Assembly: GCA_025141835.1 (NCBI GenBank)
Contig: CP081102.1
Location: 186,001-250,000, forward strand
From: Rhodobacteraceae bacterium M385
GTDB taxonomy: Bacteria; Pseudomonadota; Alphaproteobacteria; Rhodobacterales; Rhodobacteraceae
Direction: 5' to 3'
DNA: 64,000 bases
Part shown: positions 9,401-18,209 of the stretch, piece by piece
Numbering within the stretch: position 1 is the stretch's first letter
Layout of the letters: every line of letters starts with the position of its first letter
The notes under the pieces: model-generated
What the model was told of the DNA's origin: nothing
The model's input: only the letters and a program-made list of their open reading frames with translations
Databases searched by the model: none
Made by a program: the position numbers and the translations under genes

Positions 9401-11901
9401 ACCCCTTGGGGCAAGCCTCCATCAAAGAGGGGGCGAATGCCGATCAGGGGCGCGTCGGGTAGGATGGTGGCCGTTGCAGAACGCTCCACCGGGCGGCCAG
9501 AGCCTTCGGTGATTTCTGCGGTTAGGGTCAGCTCACCCGGATGGTCTATGCCGTCAAAGCGGGGCAGGCGCAGGATGGCAGAGGCGGCCCCGGTGGCATC
9601 GGTGGTGAGAGTGTCGAGGCTGGTGAACGCGGGTTCCGGCGGGGCATCGTAACGGCCAAAGCGGAAGCCCGGATAGTCGGGCAGGGTATTGCGGGGGCGC
9701 AGGGCGAGGCGGCCTGTGATCGCAAGGTCTGCGGCGGGCGCTCCGAAAAGGTAATCGGCCTGAAACTGCGCGGTGCCTGCGTCGGCGTCTAAATCAATGC
9801 TGAGGTCGAGGCGTTCAGGCAGGAAATCTTCCACCAACAGCCGCGTATCACGCAGGGGGCGGGCGTTGGGATCCGCGTGGATCGCCAACCGCCAGGTGCC
9901 ACGCGGCACATCCGCGCCAAGTGGGAGGGAGGCGATGAAACCGCCTGCGCCGGATTCCACTAGCAGGTGCCGCGTGTATTCGACCCCATCGGGCCGCGTG
10001 AGAATGGCGGTGAGAGGCAACCCGGTGATCGCCTGCGCCTGAGGGTCTCGGGCAAGGGTGGTCAGGTGGATCGTATCGCCCGCCCGGTAGATGCCGCGAT
10101 CGGTGGTCAGGAACACATCAATCGGCCCGGCGGGGGCGCGGCCTTCAACCCCCCGATCCGAGAGGTCAAATTCGGCATCGCGCAGGGACAAAAAGGCGAG
10201 GTCGTTGTCGCCTTGGCGCACCGTCAGAAGCGCCGGGGAAGCGCCCTGTTCGCCAGCAGCAAGGGCCGCGGGGAAATGGGCGTAGCCGTCTTGATCTGTC
10301 TCTAACGTGGCCAAAACCCGGTTCGATTCCGAGATCAACTCAACCGTCGCGCCAGCATGGGCCTGTGTCGTGGCAAGGGATCGCACAAGGACGTGGACGC
10401 CGTCTGTGCCGCTCATGGCGCTGATGCCTAGGTCACTGACAAGGAACCACTGGGTCGCGCCACCTTCAGCCGTGCCAGCGCCGCCCACACGGGCTTCCAG
10501 AGCATAAAGACCGGGGGCTCGGCCCTCCAAGACCTCGCCAATCGGCAGGCGCGTGGTGACGCTACGGTTTTGTTCTTGGGCGACTTCTGCCTCCCCCTGC
10601 CAGACGGCTTCGCCGATCTCTTCGGCGAATTGATCCACCTGCCATTCAGCCAGCGGGCGGCCAAAGTAATCCTGCTGCAAGGTCCGCAGAATATTGCGGT
10701 CCGCCACGTGGAACAGGCGAAGATCCACAAGCTCTGTATTGACCCCAACTAGCGGAATAGTGCCGTTTGATGACCCCGGAAGGATGTAAGAACGCCCGGC
10801 GAAACGCACCGAAGGCTCCCGATCGCGCACGTATTGGCGCAGAGAGATGGGGGCGTGCAGCACCTCGCCCGAGGCGGCGGGAAGACCCGCGCGAAGGGTG
10901 AATTCATACCGCCCCCCATGGCGCACGCCGGACAGGCAAAGCTGGCGGCCATCGGCCTCGACCGCGATGTCTGACGCCGTGGTTTGCACGAAGTCGCCAT
11001 AGGTCACGCCCCCCGCCGCGAGGGGCTCCGAGAAGATGGCGCAGATGCGGGGAAAGTCCGACTCGATATCCACACGGGTATCGGTGACGCGGAAGCCATA
11101 AAGGCCAAGCACACGGCTCAACGCCTCGTCTCGGGCGGGCGTATCTTCATGGGACACGGCAAGGCGGAGGGTGGGGATGGTGTCGCGCCCGCGCCCGCGC
11201 CGCTCCAACGCCTCGGCCAGCGTATCCAGTGCGGCGGCAAGGGGTGCCCCGTCATTGGCCCTGAGGGTGGCGTTCAGGGCGGCCAGCATGGCGCGTTCCT
11301 CTAGCCGTTGTCCTTCCGAGCGGTTTTCAGGCTCTATCGCAAGCAGATAGGTGGCATAGGTCGCCCAATCCTCGGCCATGTCTCCTGCTGTGATAGCGGC
11401 CCCGATCCGGCGCATTGCGCCTTCAATGTTCCCCTCCGCAAAAGCGTTTTGAGCGCTACGTCGCCAATCGCTGGCGGGGAATTGCCCGGCGTAATGGACC
11501 AGCCCTAGCCCCGCGGCCTGGTCGCGCGCAGCGGAGAAATCCGCGTCCCGCAGGAAGGCAAGATCAATGCGCCGTTGTGCGGCAAGACGGTGGGCGGGCT
11601 CTGGCGTGACGCTAAAGATGCCAGAAATGGCGCCGGCGTAGGTCAGCCCCTCGCCCGCGGCGGTCTTGGGGAAGCAGCGGTTATTGGCGCTGTTGAAGGT
11701 GAACGCCGCGCATTCAGGATCGGCGCGGCAAGCGGCGGTGCAATCGGTCAGCGTGGTGTCGAGAATCGGGCGCAGATCGTTGCCCGGAAGGTCGGTATCG
11801 CGGGCAATTATCAGCGTCCGGTCGGGCAAAACTTCCTGAGCAAACACAGCCCCGGTCAGAAGAAAAAAGATACCGGCAGCAACAGCGAATAAGCGCGTCA
11901 T
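6493..11901 (-). CDS. Bacterial alpha-2-macroglobulin family protein (thioester type)
   Basis: A 1802-residue secreted protein of the bacterial alpha-2-macroglobulin family (YfhM/ECAM type), thought to trap attacking proteases in the periplasm by a covalent thioester. It has a signal peptide ending near AVFAQ, a cysteine-rich PAN/Apple-like stretch at about 30-90 (DCTAACRADPECAAF), macroglobulin repeats, and the intact thioester motif GCTEQ with Cys1359 and Gln1362. Start chosen at 11901, where MTRLFAVAAG gives a clean signal peptide after a GAGGT ribosome binding site; the open frame extends 44 codons further up without support. Unlike E. coli YfhM no lipobox cysteine is visible. It is coupled to pbpC, consistent with repair and defence of the wall. 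Confidence 0.93.
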   Translation of the reverse strand: MTRLFAVAAGIFFLLTGAVFAQEVLPDRTLIIARDTDLPGNDLRPILDTTLTDCTAACRADPECAAFTFNSANNRCFPKTAAGEGLTYAGAISGIFSVTPEPAHRLAAQRRIDLAFLRDADFSAARDQAAGLGLVHYAGQFPASDWRRSAQNAFAEGNIEGAMRRIGAAITAGDMAEDWATYATYLLAIEPENRSEGQRLEERAMLAALNATLRANDGAPLAAALDTLAEALERRGRGRDTIPTLRLAVSHEDTPARDEALSRVLGLYGFRVTDTRVDIESDFPRICAIFSEPLAAGGVTYGDFVQTTASDIAVEADGRQLCLSGVRHGGRYEFTLRAGLPAASGEVLHAPISLRQYVRDREPSVRFAGRSYILPGSSNGTIPLVGVNTELVDLRLFHVADRNILRTLQQDYFGRPLAEWQVDQFAEEIGEAVWQGEAEVAQEQNRSVTTRLPIGEVLEGRAPGLYALEARVGGAGTAEGGATQWFLVSDLGISAMSGTDGVHVLVRSLATTQAHAGATVELISESNRVLATLETDQDGYAHFPAALAAGEQGASPALLTVRQGDNDLAFLSLRDAEFDLSDRGVEGRAPAGPIDVFLTTDRGIYRAGDTIHLTTLARDPQAQAITGLPLTAILTRPDGVEYTRHLLVESGAGGFIASLPLGADVPRGTWRLAIHADPNARPLRDTRLLVEDFLPERLDLSIDLDADAGTAQFQADYLFGAPAADLAITGRLALRPRNTLPDYPGFRFGRYDAPPEPAFTSLDTLTTDATGAASAILRLPRFDGIDHPGELTLTAEITEGSGRPVERSATATILPDAPLIGIRPLFDGGLPQGVEAPFHLITTGADPMAVRWTLNRVERRYQWYRQNGNWTWEPITTRQQIAIGNATLSAEPTALSLPVEWGEFELRIESDEGGFALSSVSFTAGWYGASDGTDTPDALEVSLDAEAYRPGDTATLRIVPRTGGLALVQVVTDRLIDQQIIELGDDPTEIALPVTDDWGAGAYVTATLIRPLETVSGPTPTRAIGLAHAAVAPGDRALSATLEVPETMRPRGPLDVVLRVEGARAGEVVHATIAAVDLGILNLTGFDSPDPQGHYFGQRRLGMAFRDIYGRLIDSRDGAEGRIRQGGDAGAGLRMQADPTSEDLVALFSGPLTVGADGTARASFDMPAFNGTIRLMATAWSDTGVGQAEADVIVRDPVVVTASLPRFLAPGDSAALMLEITHAEGPVGEMPLTISSSPEFQIFGQISPAVTLAEGEATRLRIPFIMADRSGLAELTVTLTTPDGIDIVQTLTIPVQANDPEVAETTRFTLAPGESFTLDATAFTGFHPQGTRAILSAGPLARYDVAGLLQRLDRYPYGCTEQTASRAMPLLYLSAVAQALNLGTADDLATRIEGAIASVLTNQSANGSFGLWRASSGDLWLDAYVSDFLSRARAEGHEVPDIPFQNALDNLANAVASHPDFENGGEGLAYALMVLAREGQASMGDLRYYADVKAQDFGTALALGQLGAALAMYGDQPRADAMFMAGFARLSLPALSEDTRRWRVDYGSRTRDAAGLVALATAAGSQAGNLNAAVLEIAPPVADASTQEAVWALLAAHALIDNPATNGLLLDGAPVVGPLVQVLEDVSLTRRLENVGERDEVVTLTRFGRPEGATEAFGNGYHIGREYLSLEGEPIDPASVAQGTRLVTILTVTSTGAPEGRLMVNDPLPAGFEIDNPNLLQSGDIRALDGVNVAIGTEMTEFRAERFLAAVDMRGGQDRVRLAYIVRAVSPGDFHHPAASVEDMYRPTYRAQTASGRISILE

Positions 11902-12068
11902 ACGGACCTCAAACAAAAATATGCAAAATTGAATGGGGCAAGGGTGGCACGGGGCCGGGGAGTCTGTCGATGATTCCCCTAGCAAGGGCCCGCGCAATGG
12001 CGGATTAACGCTATGTTCAGCAAGTTGCCGCAAAACGGGCGGGTCTGAAACGTGCAGGACTTCACCCG

Positions 12069-14234
12069 ATGGCGGCGAGAGATTTCAACGACAAGATGGC
12101 GCAGGAAAGGCGTGCCCGCCTACAGGCCGAGCAACTGCTCGCCCTACGGTCGGAGGAGCTTTATTCAGCAAACCGAAAGCTGGCGGAACACGCCACGGCG
12201 CTGTCTACGCAAGTCATTGAACAACGTGAAGAAAATGCAGCGCTCAAGGGTTTGTCGGTAAAGACCGAAGCGCAGTTAGAGGTGGCGACTGAACGGGCGG
12301 TCACGGCGCAGCGGCGATTGTGGGATGCGTTGACAGCAACGGAAGATGGCTTTGCGATCTTTGATCGCGATTGGCGTCTGGTCGCGGCAAACTCGGCCTT
12401 CTTTTCGATTTTTGATGGTGTCGCCGATGTGACGGAGGGCGCCACCTACGAGGCGATTCTTCGCATCGGGGTGGAAGAGGGGATCGTTGATCTGCAAGGC
12501 GAAGACCCGGAAGACTGGGTGGACCAGATGATTGCCCGTTGGGAAATGGACCCGATCCCTAAGGTCGATATTAAACTGTGGAACGGCGCCTATATTCGGC
12601 TGAACGACAAACAGACCCCGCAAGGCGATTTCGTGTCTTTGGCGGTCGATATTACTGGCAACATTCGCCGCGAACGGGAACTGGCCGAGGCGCGCGATGC
12701 CGCATTGGCGGCGAATCGGGCGAAATCCAATTTTCTCGCCAACATGAGCCATGAAATCAGAACGCCGATGAACGGCGTCGTCTCGATGGCGGAACTGCTG
12801 CAAGAAACGCCGTTGAACGAAGAACAGCAGATGTTTGCCAATACCATCCGCAGTTCGGGGGAGGCGTTGTTGGTGATCATCAACGACATCCTTGATTTCT
12901 CGAAGATCGAAGCACGTAAGCTCGTGCTTCAGGAAGAAAGCTTCGACCTCAACGCCCTACTGCGTGAGATTTTCCGCCTGTTGGAACCCAGCATTGGCGA
13001 AAGGGAGCTGGAGCTTGTGCTGGACTACGACATTTTCCTGCCTCGACGGTTGATCGGTGATCCGGGGCGGATCAGGCAGATTCTGATCAACCTTATCGGG
13101 AACGCCGTGAAGTTTACCGAAAAGGGCCATGTGACGGTCCATGTTATGGCGATGCCCTCGTTCGACCCCGGTGACACGCTGGAGGTGTCTGTCGTGGTTG
13201 AAGACACGGGCGCGGGGATTGCAGCGGATAAGCAGGCCCATGTGTTTGGGGAGTTTAATCAGGTCGAAGATGACCAGAACCGCCGCCACGACGGCACCGG
13301 GCTTGGCCTTGCGATTACCAAGCGGCTCATTGATCTGATGAACGGAGAGATGTGGTTGGAATCCGAGCTTGGAAAAGGCTCTGCCTTCGGGTTCAAAATC
13401 GCGTTGAAGGCCGACCCGGAGGGGGAGGAAGGGCCAGTTGCGGGCCTGCCCTTGGAAAAATCGCGGGTGCTGTTGATCGGGCAATGCGCTGACCTTGAGG
13501 CGCAGTTGTTCGCCGCCCTTGGGCGGCTTCACGCAGAAACGACGCAGATCAGGCGGCTGCCCACACCGCGCGATCTGGAAGGGACGGCTGCGGTGGTGCT
13601 GTGCGACCAGAGCATCGGCGCAGAACAGGTCAGCGCCGCCTTGGACGGGGGCGGTTTCAACGGCCCGCGTCTATGTGTGCAACCGGCAGAAAACACCCCC
13701 AAGGGATTCGAGAGTTGCGCAATGCATGAAGGGCTTGCCGCGTTTCGGAGGCAGCTATTGTGGGAACCGCCTGACGCCGCAAATATCGTGGCAGACAGAA
13801 AAGAACAAAGGCGAGCCAAGCCGCTGCGGCTTCTGGCAGCGGAAGACAACAAGACCAACCAGCTTGTGTTCAAAGCGATGTTGAAGGGGTTGGAACTGGA
13901 CCTGGAAATCGCCAACAACGGCGTTGAACTGGTTGATGCCTACAAACGCGACGTGCCGGATTTGGTGATGACCGATATCTCCATGCCCAAGTTGGACGGG
14001 CTGGAAGCTTCGCAACAAATCAGAGCCTATGAGGCGGAACAGGGTCTACCAAGGGTGCAAATCATCGCCATGACAGCCCATGCCGTAGAGGGCGACCGGG
14101 AGCGTATACTTGCCGCGGGGCTTGATGACTACATCACCAAGCCCCTGAAAAAGGATGTGATCCACAGCAAGATCGAGGCGGCTTTTGCTGATGGTTACAG
14201 CTGCAACCCAGTCAGCGCGTCGGCAATGCGGTAG
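12069..14234 (+). CDS. Hybrid sensor histidine kinase/response regulator
   Basis: A 721-residue cytoplasmic hybrid kinase with no membrane segment. Residues 1-85 look coiled-coil, 86-200 a PAS domain, then HisKA with phospho-acceptor His228 in MSHEIRTPMNG, an ATPase domain with N-box NLIGNAVKF and GTGLGL, a degenerate receiver-like stretch (VLLIGQCADLEAQ) lacking clear acidic residues, and a C-terminal receiver with phospho-acceptor Asp636 in MTDISMPKLDG. No partner regulator is adjacent, so the phosphorelay target is unknown. No strong ribosome binding site precedes the ATG. The last 40 bases overlap the end of the convergent asparaginase gene. Confidence 0.92.
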   Translation: MAARDFNDKMAQERRARLQAEQLLALRSEELYSANRKLAEHATALSTQVIEQREENAALKGLSVKTEAQLEVATERAVTAQRRLWDALTATEDGFAIFDRDWRLVAANSAFFSIFDGVADVTEGATYEAILRIGVEEGIVDLQGEDPEDWVDQMIARWEMDPIPKVDIKLWNGAYIRLNDKQTPQGDFVSLAVDITGNIRRERELAEARDAALAANRAKSNFLANMSHEIRTPMNGVVSMAELLQETPLNEEQQMFANTIRSSGEALLVIINDILDFSKIEARKLVLQEESFDLNALLREIFRLLEPSIGERELELVLDYDIFLPRRLIGDPGRIRQILINLIGNAVKFTEKGHVTVHVMAMPSFDPGDTLEVSVVVEDTGAGIAADKQAHVFGEFNQVEDDQNRRHDGTGLGLAITKRLIDLMNGEMWLESELGKGSAFGFKIALKADPEGEEGPVAGLPLEKSRVLLIGQCADLEAQLFAALGRLHAETTQIRRLPTPRDLEGTAAVVLCDQSIGAEQVSAALDGGGFNGPRLCVQPAENTPKGFESCAMHEGLAAFRRQLLWEPPDAANIVADRKEQRRAKPLRLLAAEDNKTNQLVFKAMLKGLELDLEIANNGVELVDAYKRDVPDLVMTDISMPKLDGLEASQQIRAYEAEQGLPRVQIIAMTAHAVEGDRERILAAGLDDYITKPLKKDVIHSKIEAAFADGYSCNPVSASAMR

Positions 14235-15214
14235 TGACCTGTCTCAATCCCGTTCCAGTTGCGGATCGGACCGTGGGTGAAGGCAAGCGCCTCGGGGTGT
14301 TGCGGGTCCAGAACCCCAAGCGTGCCAAGAATGTGGGCAATCGCCGCCTCGGACCCACGGGTGGCACCATCGGCAATCTTTAGGGCGACGCCGATTTTCA
14401 GCTCGGGGATGATGGCGATGAAAACGCCCTCGGCCCCGGTCTTGATTGCGGCACGCTTGCCCATGGCGCGCATCAGGCGGGTGCAAGCGCGGCCCTCTCC
14501 GGCGACCAGATCGGGGTGCAACATCATCGCTTCACGCAGACGCACCATCGCCGCTTGGCGCGTACCGCCATCGGGGGTGGCAGCGGCATATGCCGCCATG
14601 GCACGGGCAAGGCCTGACAGGCGTGTGGCAAAGTTCGGGGCGGAACAGCCGTCGATGGCGAATTCGGGGTTGGGTTCATCGGTCAGGTCGTCCCAAGCCT
14701 CGCTAATGGCGGCTTGAAGGGGGTGTGACGGGTCGATGTATTCCGGCCCCGCGCCCACATGCTGGCTATAGGTCAGGAACCCTGTGTGTTTGCCCGAGCA
14801 ATTGTTGTGCCGTTGGTCCGGCCCGCATTGGGAACAAATCAGCGCGTCGCGGGCGGGCACATCGTTGGGCCATTGCACGCCACACCGAAAATCAGATTCG
14901 GACATGCCAATATCGGCAAGCCAAGCGCTCACGCGGTCGGTGTGGATCGCGGCCCCCTGATGGGATGCGCAAGACAGCGCCAGATGTTCCGGGGTCAATC
15001 CTCGCGCATCGGCAGCGCCGCTTTCCACCAGCGGCAGGGCCTGGATCATTTTCGAGGACGAACGCGGGAGAATCCGGGCTTCCGTGTCACCGATTCCCCC
15101 GATTAGACCCTCTCCGTGACGCCAAATTGCGACGTGTCCTTGGTGCGAACATTCTAGAATCGGGCCTCTGTGAACCTCGACCAACACCTCGGTTGCGTTC
15201 TTTGTCATCGTCAT
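14195..15214 (-). CDS. Asparaginase II family protein (Rhizobium etli type)
   Basis: A 339-residue member of the thermolabile, R. etli-type asparaginase family, unrelated in fold to E. coli AnsA/AnsB, hydrolysing asparagine to aspartate and ammonia. The features known from the R. etli enzymes are present: SxxK-like PRSSSK at 51-55, CSGKHTG with Cys139 and Lys142, and DGCSAPN with Cys190. Two start codons are close (15214 and 15208); GGAG three bases before the first is better spaced for the second, so the protein may be two residues shorter. No signal peptide is seen. The 3' end overlaps the kinase gene convergently by 40 bases. Confidence 0.9.
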   Translation of the reverse strand: MTMTKNATEVLVEVHRGPILECSHQGHVAIWRHGEGLIGGIGDTEARILPRSSSKMIQALPLVESGAADARGLTPEHLALSCASHQGAAIHTDRVSAWLADIGMSESDFRCGVQWPNDVPARDALICSQCGPDQRHNNCSGKHTGFLTYSQHVGAGPEYIDPSHPLQAAISEAWDDLTDEPNPEFAIDGCSAPNFATRLSGLARAMAAYAAATPDGGTRQAAMVRLREAMMLHPDLVAGEGRACTRLMRAMGKRAAIKTGAEGVFIAIIPELKIGVALKIADGATRGSEAAIAHILGTLGVLDPQHPEALAFTHGPIRNWNGIETGHYRIADALTGLQL

Positions 15215-15382
15215 TTGCTCCTACTCCGTTCACATCCCGGCGAATTTCCGCACACGGGGCTTTTTTCAACCGCGTCTTTCGTCTACGTTAACGGGCAATT
15301 ACGGTCGGACGCCCCATCTTTTGTGATGACCTAAAAAACGGGCGCCGACCAGAGGCAGCGAAGGGGCTGGAGGCTCTTACTC

Positions 15383-15910
15383 ATGAAGACATATCTTGCT
15401 GGTATTCTGGCGGGCGCACTGGCCCTTTCGGCCACAGGCGCGTTTGCGCAGGACGAATCAACTAACCGGGTGAACGCCGAGACCGATTGGTCCGTGTTCG
15501 TCGAAGATGACCCAACGCAGTGCTGGGTCGTTTCCACGCCGTCTGAGACAGTGAACACACGCGACGGCCGTGTGGTGTCGGTTCGGCGCGGCGAAATCCT
15601 GATGTTCGTGTCGTTCTGGCCCGGCCAAGAGCGTTTGGGCGAAGTCAGCTTCACGGGCGGCTATCCATTCGCCGATGGCTCCACCGTGACGATGTCGATC
15701 GGCAGCACCTCGTTTGAGCTGTTCACCGATGGCGAAATGGCTTGGGCGGCGTCGCCACAGGACGATGACCGGATCATCACCGCCATGAAGCGGGGCGCAG
15801 AGGCTGTGCTGACGGCACGCTCGTCGCGGGGCACCCAGACGCAGGACACGTTTAGCCTGCTGGGCTTCACGGCTGCGGTAGAAGACGCCGAGACACGTTG
15901 CGGGAACTGA
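15383..15910 (+). CDS. Invasion-associated locus B (IalB)-like exported protein, copy 1
   Basis: A 175-residue protein with a signal peptide cleaved near GAFAQ and a single IalB-like domain, recognised by the DWSVFVEDDP-QCWVVSTPS opening, the FVSFWPGQ segment and a C-terminal TRCGN cysteine. The two cysteines could form a disulfide in the periplasm. IalB was named for a Bartonella factor linked to erythrocyte entry, but the family is common in free-living alphaproteobacteria and its role there is unknown. A GGAGG ribosome binding site lies nine bases before the ATG. A paralogue follows seven bases downstream. Confidence 0.85.
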   Translation: MKTYLAGILAGALALSATGAFAQDESTNRVNAETDWSVFVEDDPTQCWVVSTPSETVNTRDGRVVSVRRGEILMFVSFWPGQERLGEVSFTGGYPFADGSTVTMSIGSTSFELFTDGEMAWAASPQDDDRIITAMKRGAEAVLTARSSRGTQTQDTFSLLGFTAAVEDAETRCGN

Positions 15911-15917
15911 CATCGCC

Positions 15918-16439
15918 ATGAAAACTGGAGTGAGCGGCGTGATCGTGCTGGCCTTGGGTCTTTGCACGGCGATTCCCGGGTTTGCGCAAACCACTGATAC
16001 CCCTTGGCCTGTCTATGTGCAGGAAGATCCGGCGCGTTGCTGGGTTGTGTCGCCTCCCTCGGGGACGACCGCCTCGCGCAACGGGACGGATGTGTCGGGC
16101 AACATCAGCCGTGACACGGTTCTGATGTTCGTCTCCTATTGGCCTGAAGATGGGCGGCTGGGTGAAATCAGCTACACTGGCGGGTATCAATTCGCGGCCG
16201 GCAGCGATGTGACTGTCGTGGTGGGCGATCAGACGTTTGCGCTGTTCACCGAAGGCCCGATGGCTTGGGCCGGGTCGCCAGACGACGATGCGCGGATCAT
16301 CGCCGCCATGCGTGACGGAGCGGAAGCGGTGCTAACCGCCACCTCCACCCGCGGCACAGAGGTTGTGGATACCTTCGACCTTCAGGGTTTTTCGCGCGCG
16401 ATGGATGACGCCTCGGTTCGGTGCGCCTCCAGTAACTGA
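15918..16439 (+). CDS. IalB-like exported protein, copy 2
   Basis: A 173-residue paralogue of the preceding gene with the same plan: signal peptide ending at GFAQT, a WPVYVQEDP-RCWVVSPPSG opening, FVSYWPEDGRLGEISYTGGY in the middle and a C-terminal VRCASSN. The two share most landmark residues along their whole length, so the pair arose by tandem duplication. It starts seven bases after its neighbour and has little ribosome binding site of its own, so translation is probably coupled. Function unknown. Confidence 0.84.
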   Translation: MKTGVSGVIVLALGLCTAIPGFAQTTDTPWPVYVQEDPARCWVVSPPSGTTASRNGTDVSGNISRDTVLMFVSYWPEDGRLGEISYTGGYQFAAGSDVTVVVGDQTFALFTEGPMAWAGSPDDDARIIAAMRDGAEAVLTATSTRGTEVVDTFDLQGFSRAMDDASVRCASSN

Positions 16440-16523
16440 CGTGCCGTGATTGATTTGCGCGGAGGGGCGGCCTCCTATATGGAAGGCGCTTCTTGAAAGA
16501 CCGTTCCTCAAAGGAGTGTCGTC

Positions 16524-17714
16524 ATGACTGCCCCTGTTTCTGCCAACGCCCCTATCACGCAGGACGTTCGCACGTTCCCTCGTAAACTGCCCGACGGGCC
16601 GGTCAACTTGATCGGACTGACCCGGGATGGCTTGCGTGCCGCATTGATCGAGGCGGGAACCCCAGAGAAGCAGGCAAAGATGCGGATGGGGCAGATTTGG
16701 CAGTGGCTCTATCAGAAGGGCGTGCGCGACTTTGCGCAGATGACCAACCTTTCCAAAGATTACCGCGCCATGCTGGCAGAGACCTTTGTGGCCGATGTGC
16801 CCGAGGTTGTGTCCAAGCAGGTTAGCGCCGACGGCACACGGAAGTACCTGGTGCGCATCGCTGGTGGGCATGAGGTTGAGGTGGTCTACATCCCCGAAGT
16901 GGATCGGGGGACGCTGTGTATTTCCAGCCAGGTGGGCTGCACCCTGACGTGCTCGTTCTGCCACACAGGCACCCAGAAGTTGGTGCGTAACCTGACCGCT
17001 GGAGAGATCATTGGTCAGGTCATGCTGGCCCGCGATGATCTGGACGAATGGGTGCCCACAGGCGAAGGCAGCGATGCCAAGCCGCGTCTGGTGTCGAACA
17101 TCGTGCTGATGGGCATGGGAGAGCCGCTTTATAACTTCGAGAATGTCCGCGACGCGATGAAAATTGCGATGGACCCCGAGGGGATTTCCCTGTCCCGCCG
17201 CCGGATCACCCTTTCCACCTCGGGCGTTGTGCCCGAGATCGCCAAGACGGCGCAGGAGATCGGCTGCCAACTGGCCGTGTCGTTCCATGCCACCACCGAT
17301 GAGGTCCGCGACAAGCTGGTGCCGATCAACAAGCGTTGGAATATTGAAGAGCTTTTGGGCGCTCTGCGGGAGTATCCGAAGGTCTCCAACAGTGAGCGGA
17401 TCACCTTTGAATATGTGATGTTGAAGGACGTGAACGACACCGATGAAGATGCCCGGCGTCTGGTGAAGCTGATCAAGGGCATCCCCGCCAAGATCAACCT
17501 GATTCCGTTTAACGAATGGCCCGGCGCCCCCTACGAGCGGTCCGATTGGGCCCGAATCGAGGCGTTTGCCGATATCGTCTACAAGGCGGGCTATGCCTCT
17601 CCGATCCGCACGCCGCGCGGGGAAGATATCATGGCCGCCTGTGGTCAGTTGAAGTCTGCGACCGAGCGCGCGCGCAAGTCTCGTAAACAGATTGAGGCCG
17701 AGGCCGGTCTGTAA
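16524..17714 (+). CDS. rlmN: Dual-specificity 23S rRNA/tRNA adenine-C2 methyltransferase
   Basis: RlmN is a radical SAM enzyme that methylates C2 of A2503 in 23S rRNA and A37 in some tRNAs. The 396-residue protein carries the radical SAM cluster motif with Cys139, Cys143 and Cys146 in [10 protein letters not shown], the MGMGEPLYN segment, and the C-terminal catalytic cysteine, Cys373, in IMAACGQL. The ATG at 16524 follows a strong AAAGGAG site. The gene is monocistronic and ends before the terminator at 17761-17790. Confidence 0.96.
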   Translation: MTAPVSANAPITQDVRTFPRKLPDGPVNLIGLTRDGLRAALIEAGTPEKQAKMRMGQIWQWLYQKGVRDFAQMTNLSKDYRAMLAETFVADVPEVVSKQVSADGTRKYLVRIAGGHEVEVVYIPEVDRGTLCISSQVGCTLTCSFCHTGTQKLVRNLTAGEIIGQVMLARDDLDEWVPTGEGSDAKPRLVSNIVLMGMGEPLYNFENVRDAMKIAMDPEGISLSRRRITLSTSGVVPEIAKTAQEIGCQLAVSFHATTDEVRDKLVPINKRWNIEELLGALREYPKVSNSERITFEYVMLKDVNDTDEDARRLVKLIKGIPAKINLIPFNEWPGAPYERSDWARIEAFADIVYKAGYASPIRTPRGEDIMAACGQLKSATERARKSRKQIEAEAGL

Positions 17715-17760
17715 GCACCGTCCCGGCTGAACGCACCTAAGATACCGTTATCGCAAAAGA

Positions 17761-17790
17761 AAAGGCGCGACCTTTGCGGGTCGCGCCTTT
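17761..17790. terminator. Bidirectional terminator between rlmN and the 61-aa gene
   Basis: AAAGGCGCGACC at 17761-17772 pairs perfectly with GGTCGCGCCTTT at 17779-17790 across a six-base loop. The stem is flanked by A-rich sequence on the left and T on the right, so it can end both convergent transcripts. Confidence 0.85.
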
Positions 17791-17802
17791 CCAAATTCGT
17801 GT

Positions 17803-17818
17803 CTGATCCGCGGATCAG
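17803..17818. repeat. Palindrome at the stop codon, copy 1
   Basis: CTGATCCGCGGATCAG is a perfect 16-bp palindrome that contains the TGA stop of the 61-aa gene at its right end. The same palindrome sits at the same place in the second copy (18194-18209). Confidence 0.7.
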
Positions 17819-18000
17819 GAGTGGTGCAGAGCCAGAACCAGCAGCAGAACTGCGATAGCTGGAACCAGGATGCCGCCGGCGGAAGAACCAGTGTCTTCAA
17901 CGATGACTACGGGCTCAACAACCGTAGGGGCAACATAACCACCAGCGAATGCGCCAGTTGCGACAACGGAAAGAGCGGCTGCGAGAGCGAGTTTTTTCAT
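17815..18000 (-). CDS. 61-aa exported or membrane peptide, copy 1
   Basis: A 61-residue protein with a typical signal peptide (MKKLALAAALSVVATGAFAG) followed by a short proline/valine-rich segment (APTVVEPVVIVEDTG) and a C-terminal hydrophobic stretch ILVPAIAVLLLVLA that ends in HHS. It would be a tiny periplasm-facing membrane protein. Small proteins of this design are common in Rhodobacterales but no function is known to me. The AAGGAG ribosome binding site is excellent. A second gene 391 bp upstream encodes the identical protein. Confidence 0.85.
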   Translation of the reverse strand: MKKLALAAALSVVATGAFAGGYVAPTVVEPVVIVEDTGSSAGGILVPAIAVLLLVLALHHS

Positions 18001-18023
18001 AGTATTCTCCTTAGCCCGGTTTC

Positions 18024-18036
18024 ACGCAGTATGCGT
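18024..18036. promoter_or_regulatory. Dyad upstream of 61-aa gene copy 1
   Basis: ACGCAGTATGCGT is a dyad 24 bases before the start codon, followed by AGGTTGGGCA. The second copy has the matching TGCGCACTATGCGCA and AGGTTGGGG in the corresponding place. Flanking sequence differs more, so this looks like a conserved operator or leader element. Confidence 0.4.
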
Positions 18037-18193
18037 AGGTTGGGCAGATATATTTAAGACCTTGGCAAGATGATTAGCCTTTCGGCCCCCAGTGTTGCAA
18101 CAGGCTGTTCAATATTCTCTGCAACAGAAATTAAAGGTGTTGCAGAAAAGAAAAGGCGCCACCCGAAGGCAGCGCCAATTCAAATCGTAAGTT

Positions 18194-18209
18194 CTGATCC
18201 GCGGATCAG
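18194..18209. repeat. Palindrome at the stop codon, copy 2
   Basis: CTGATCCGCGGATCAG, identical to the palindrome at 17803-17818, again overlapping the TGA stop codon of the 61-aa gene. Confidence 0.7.
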
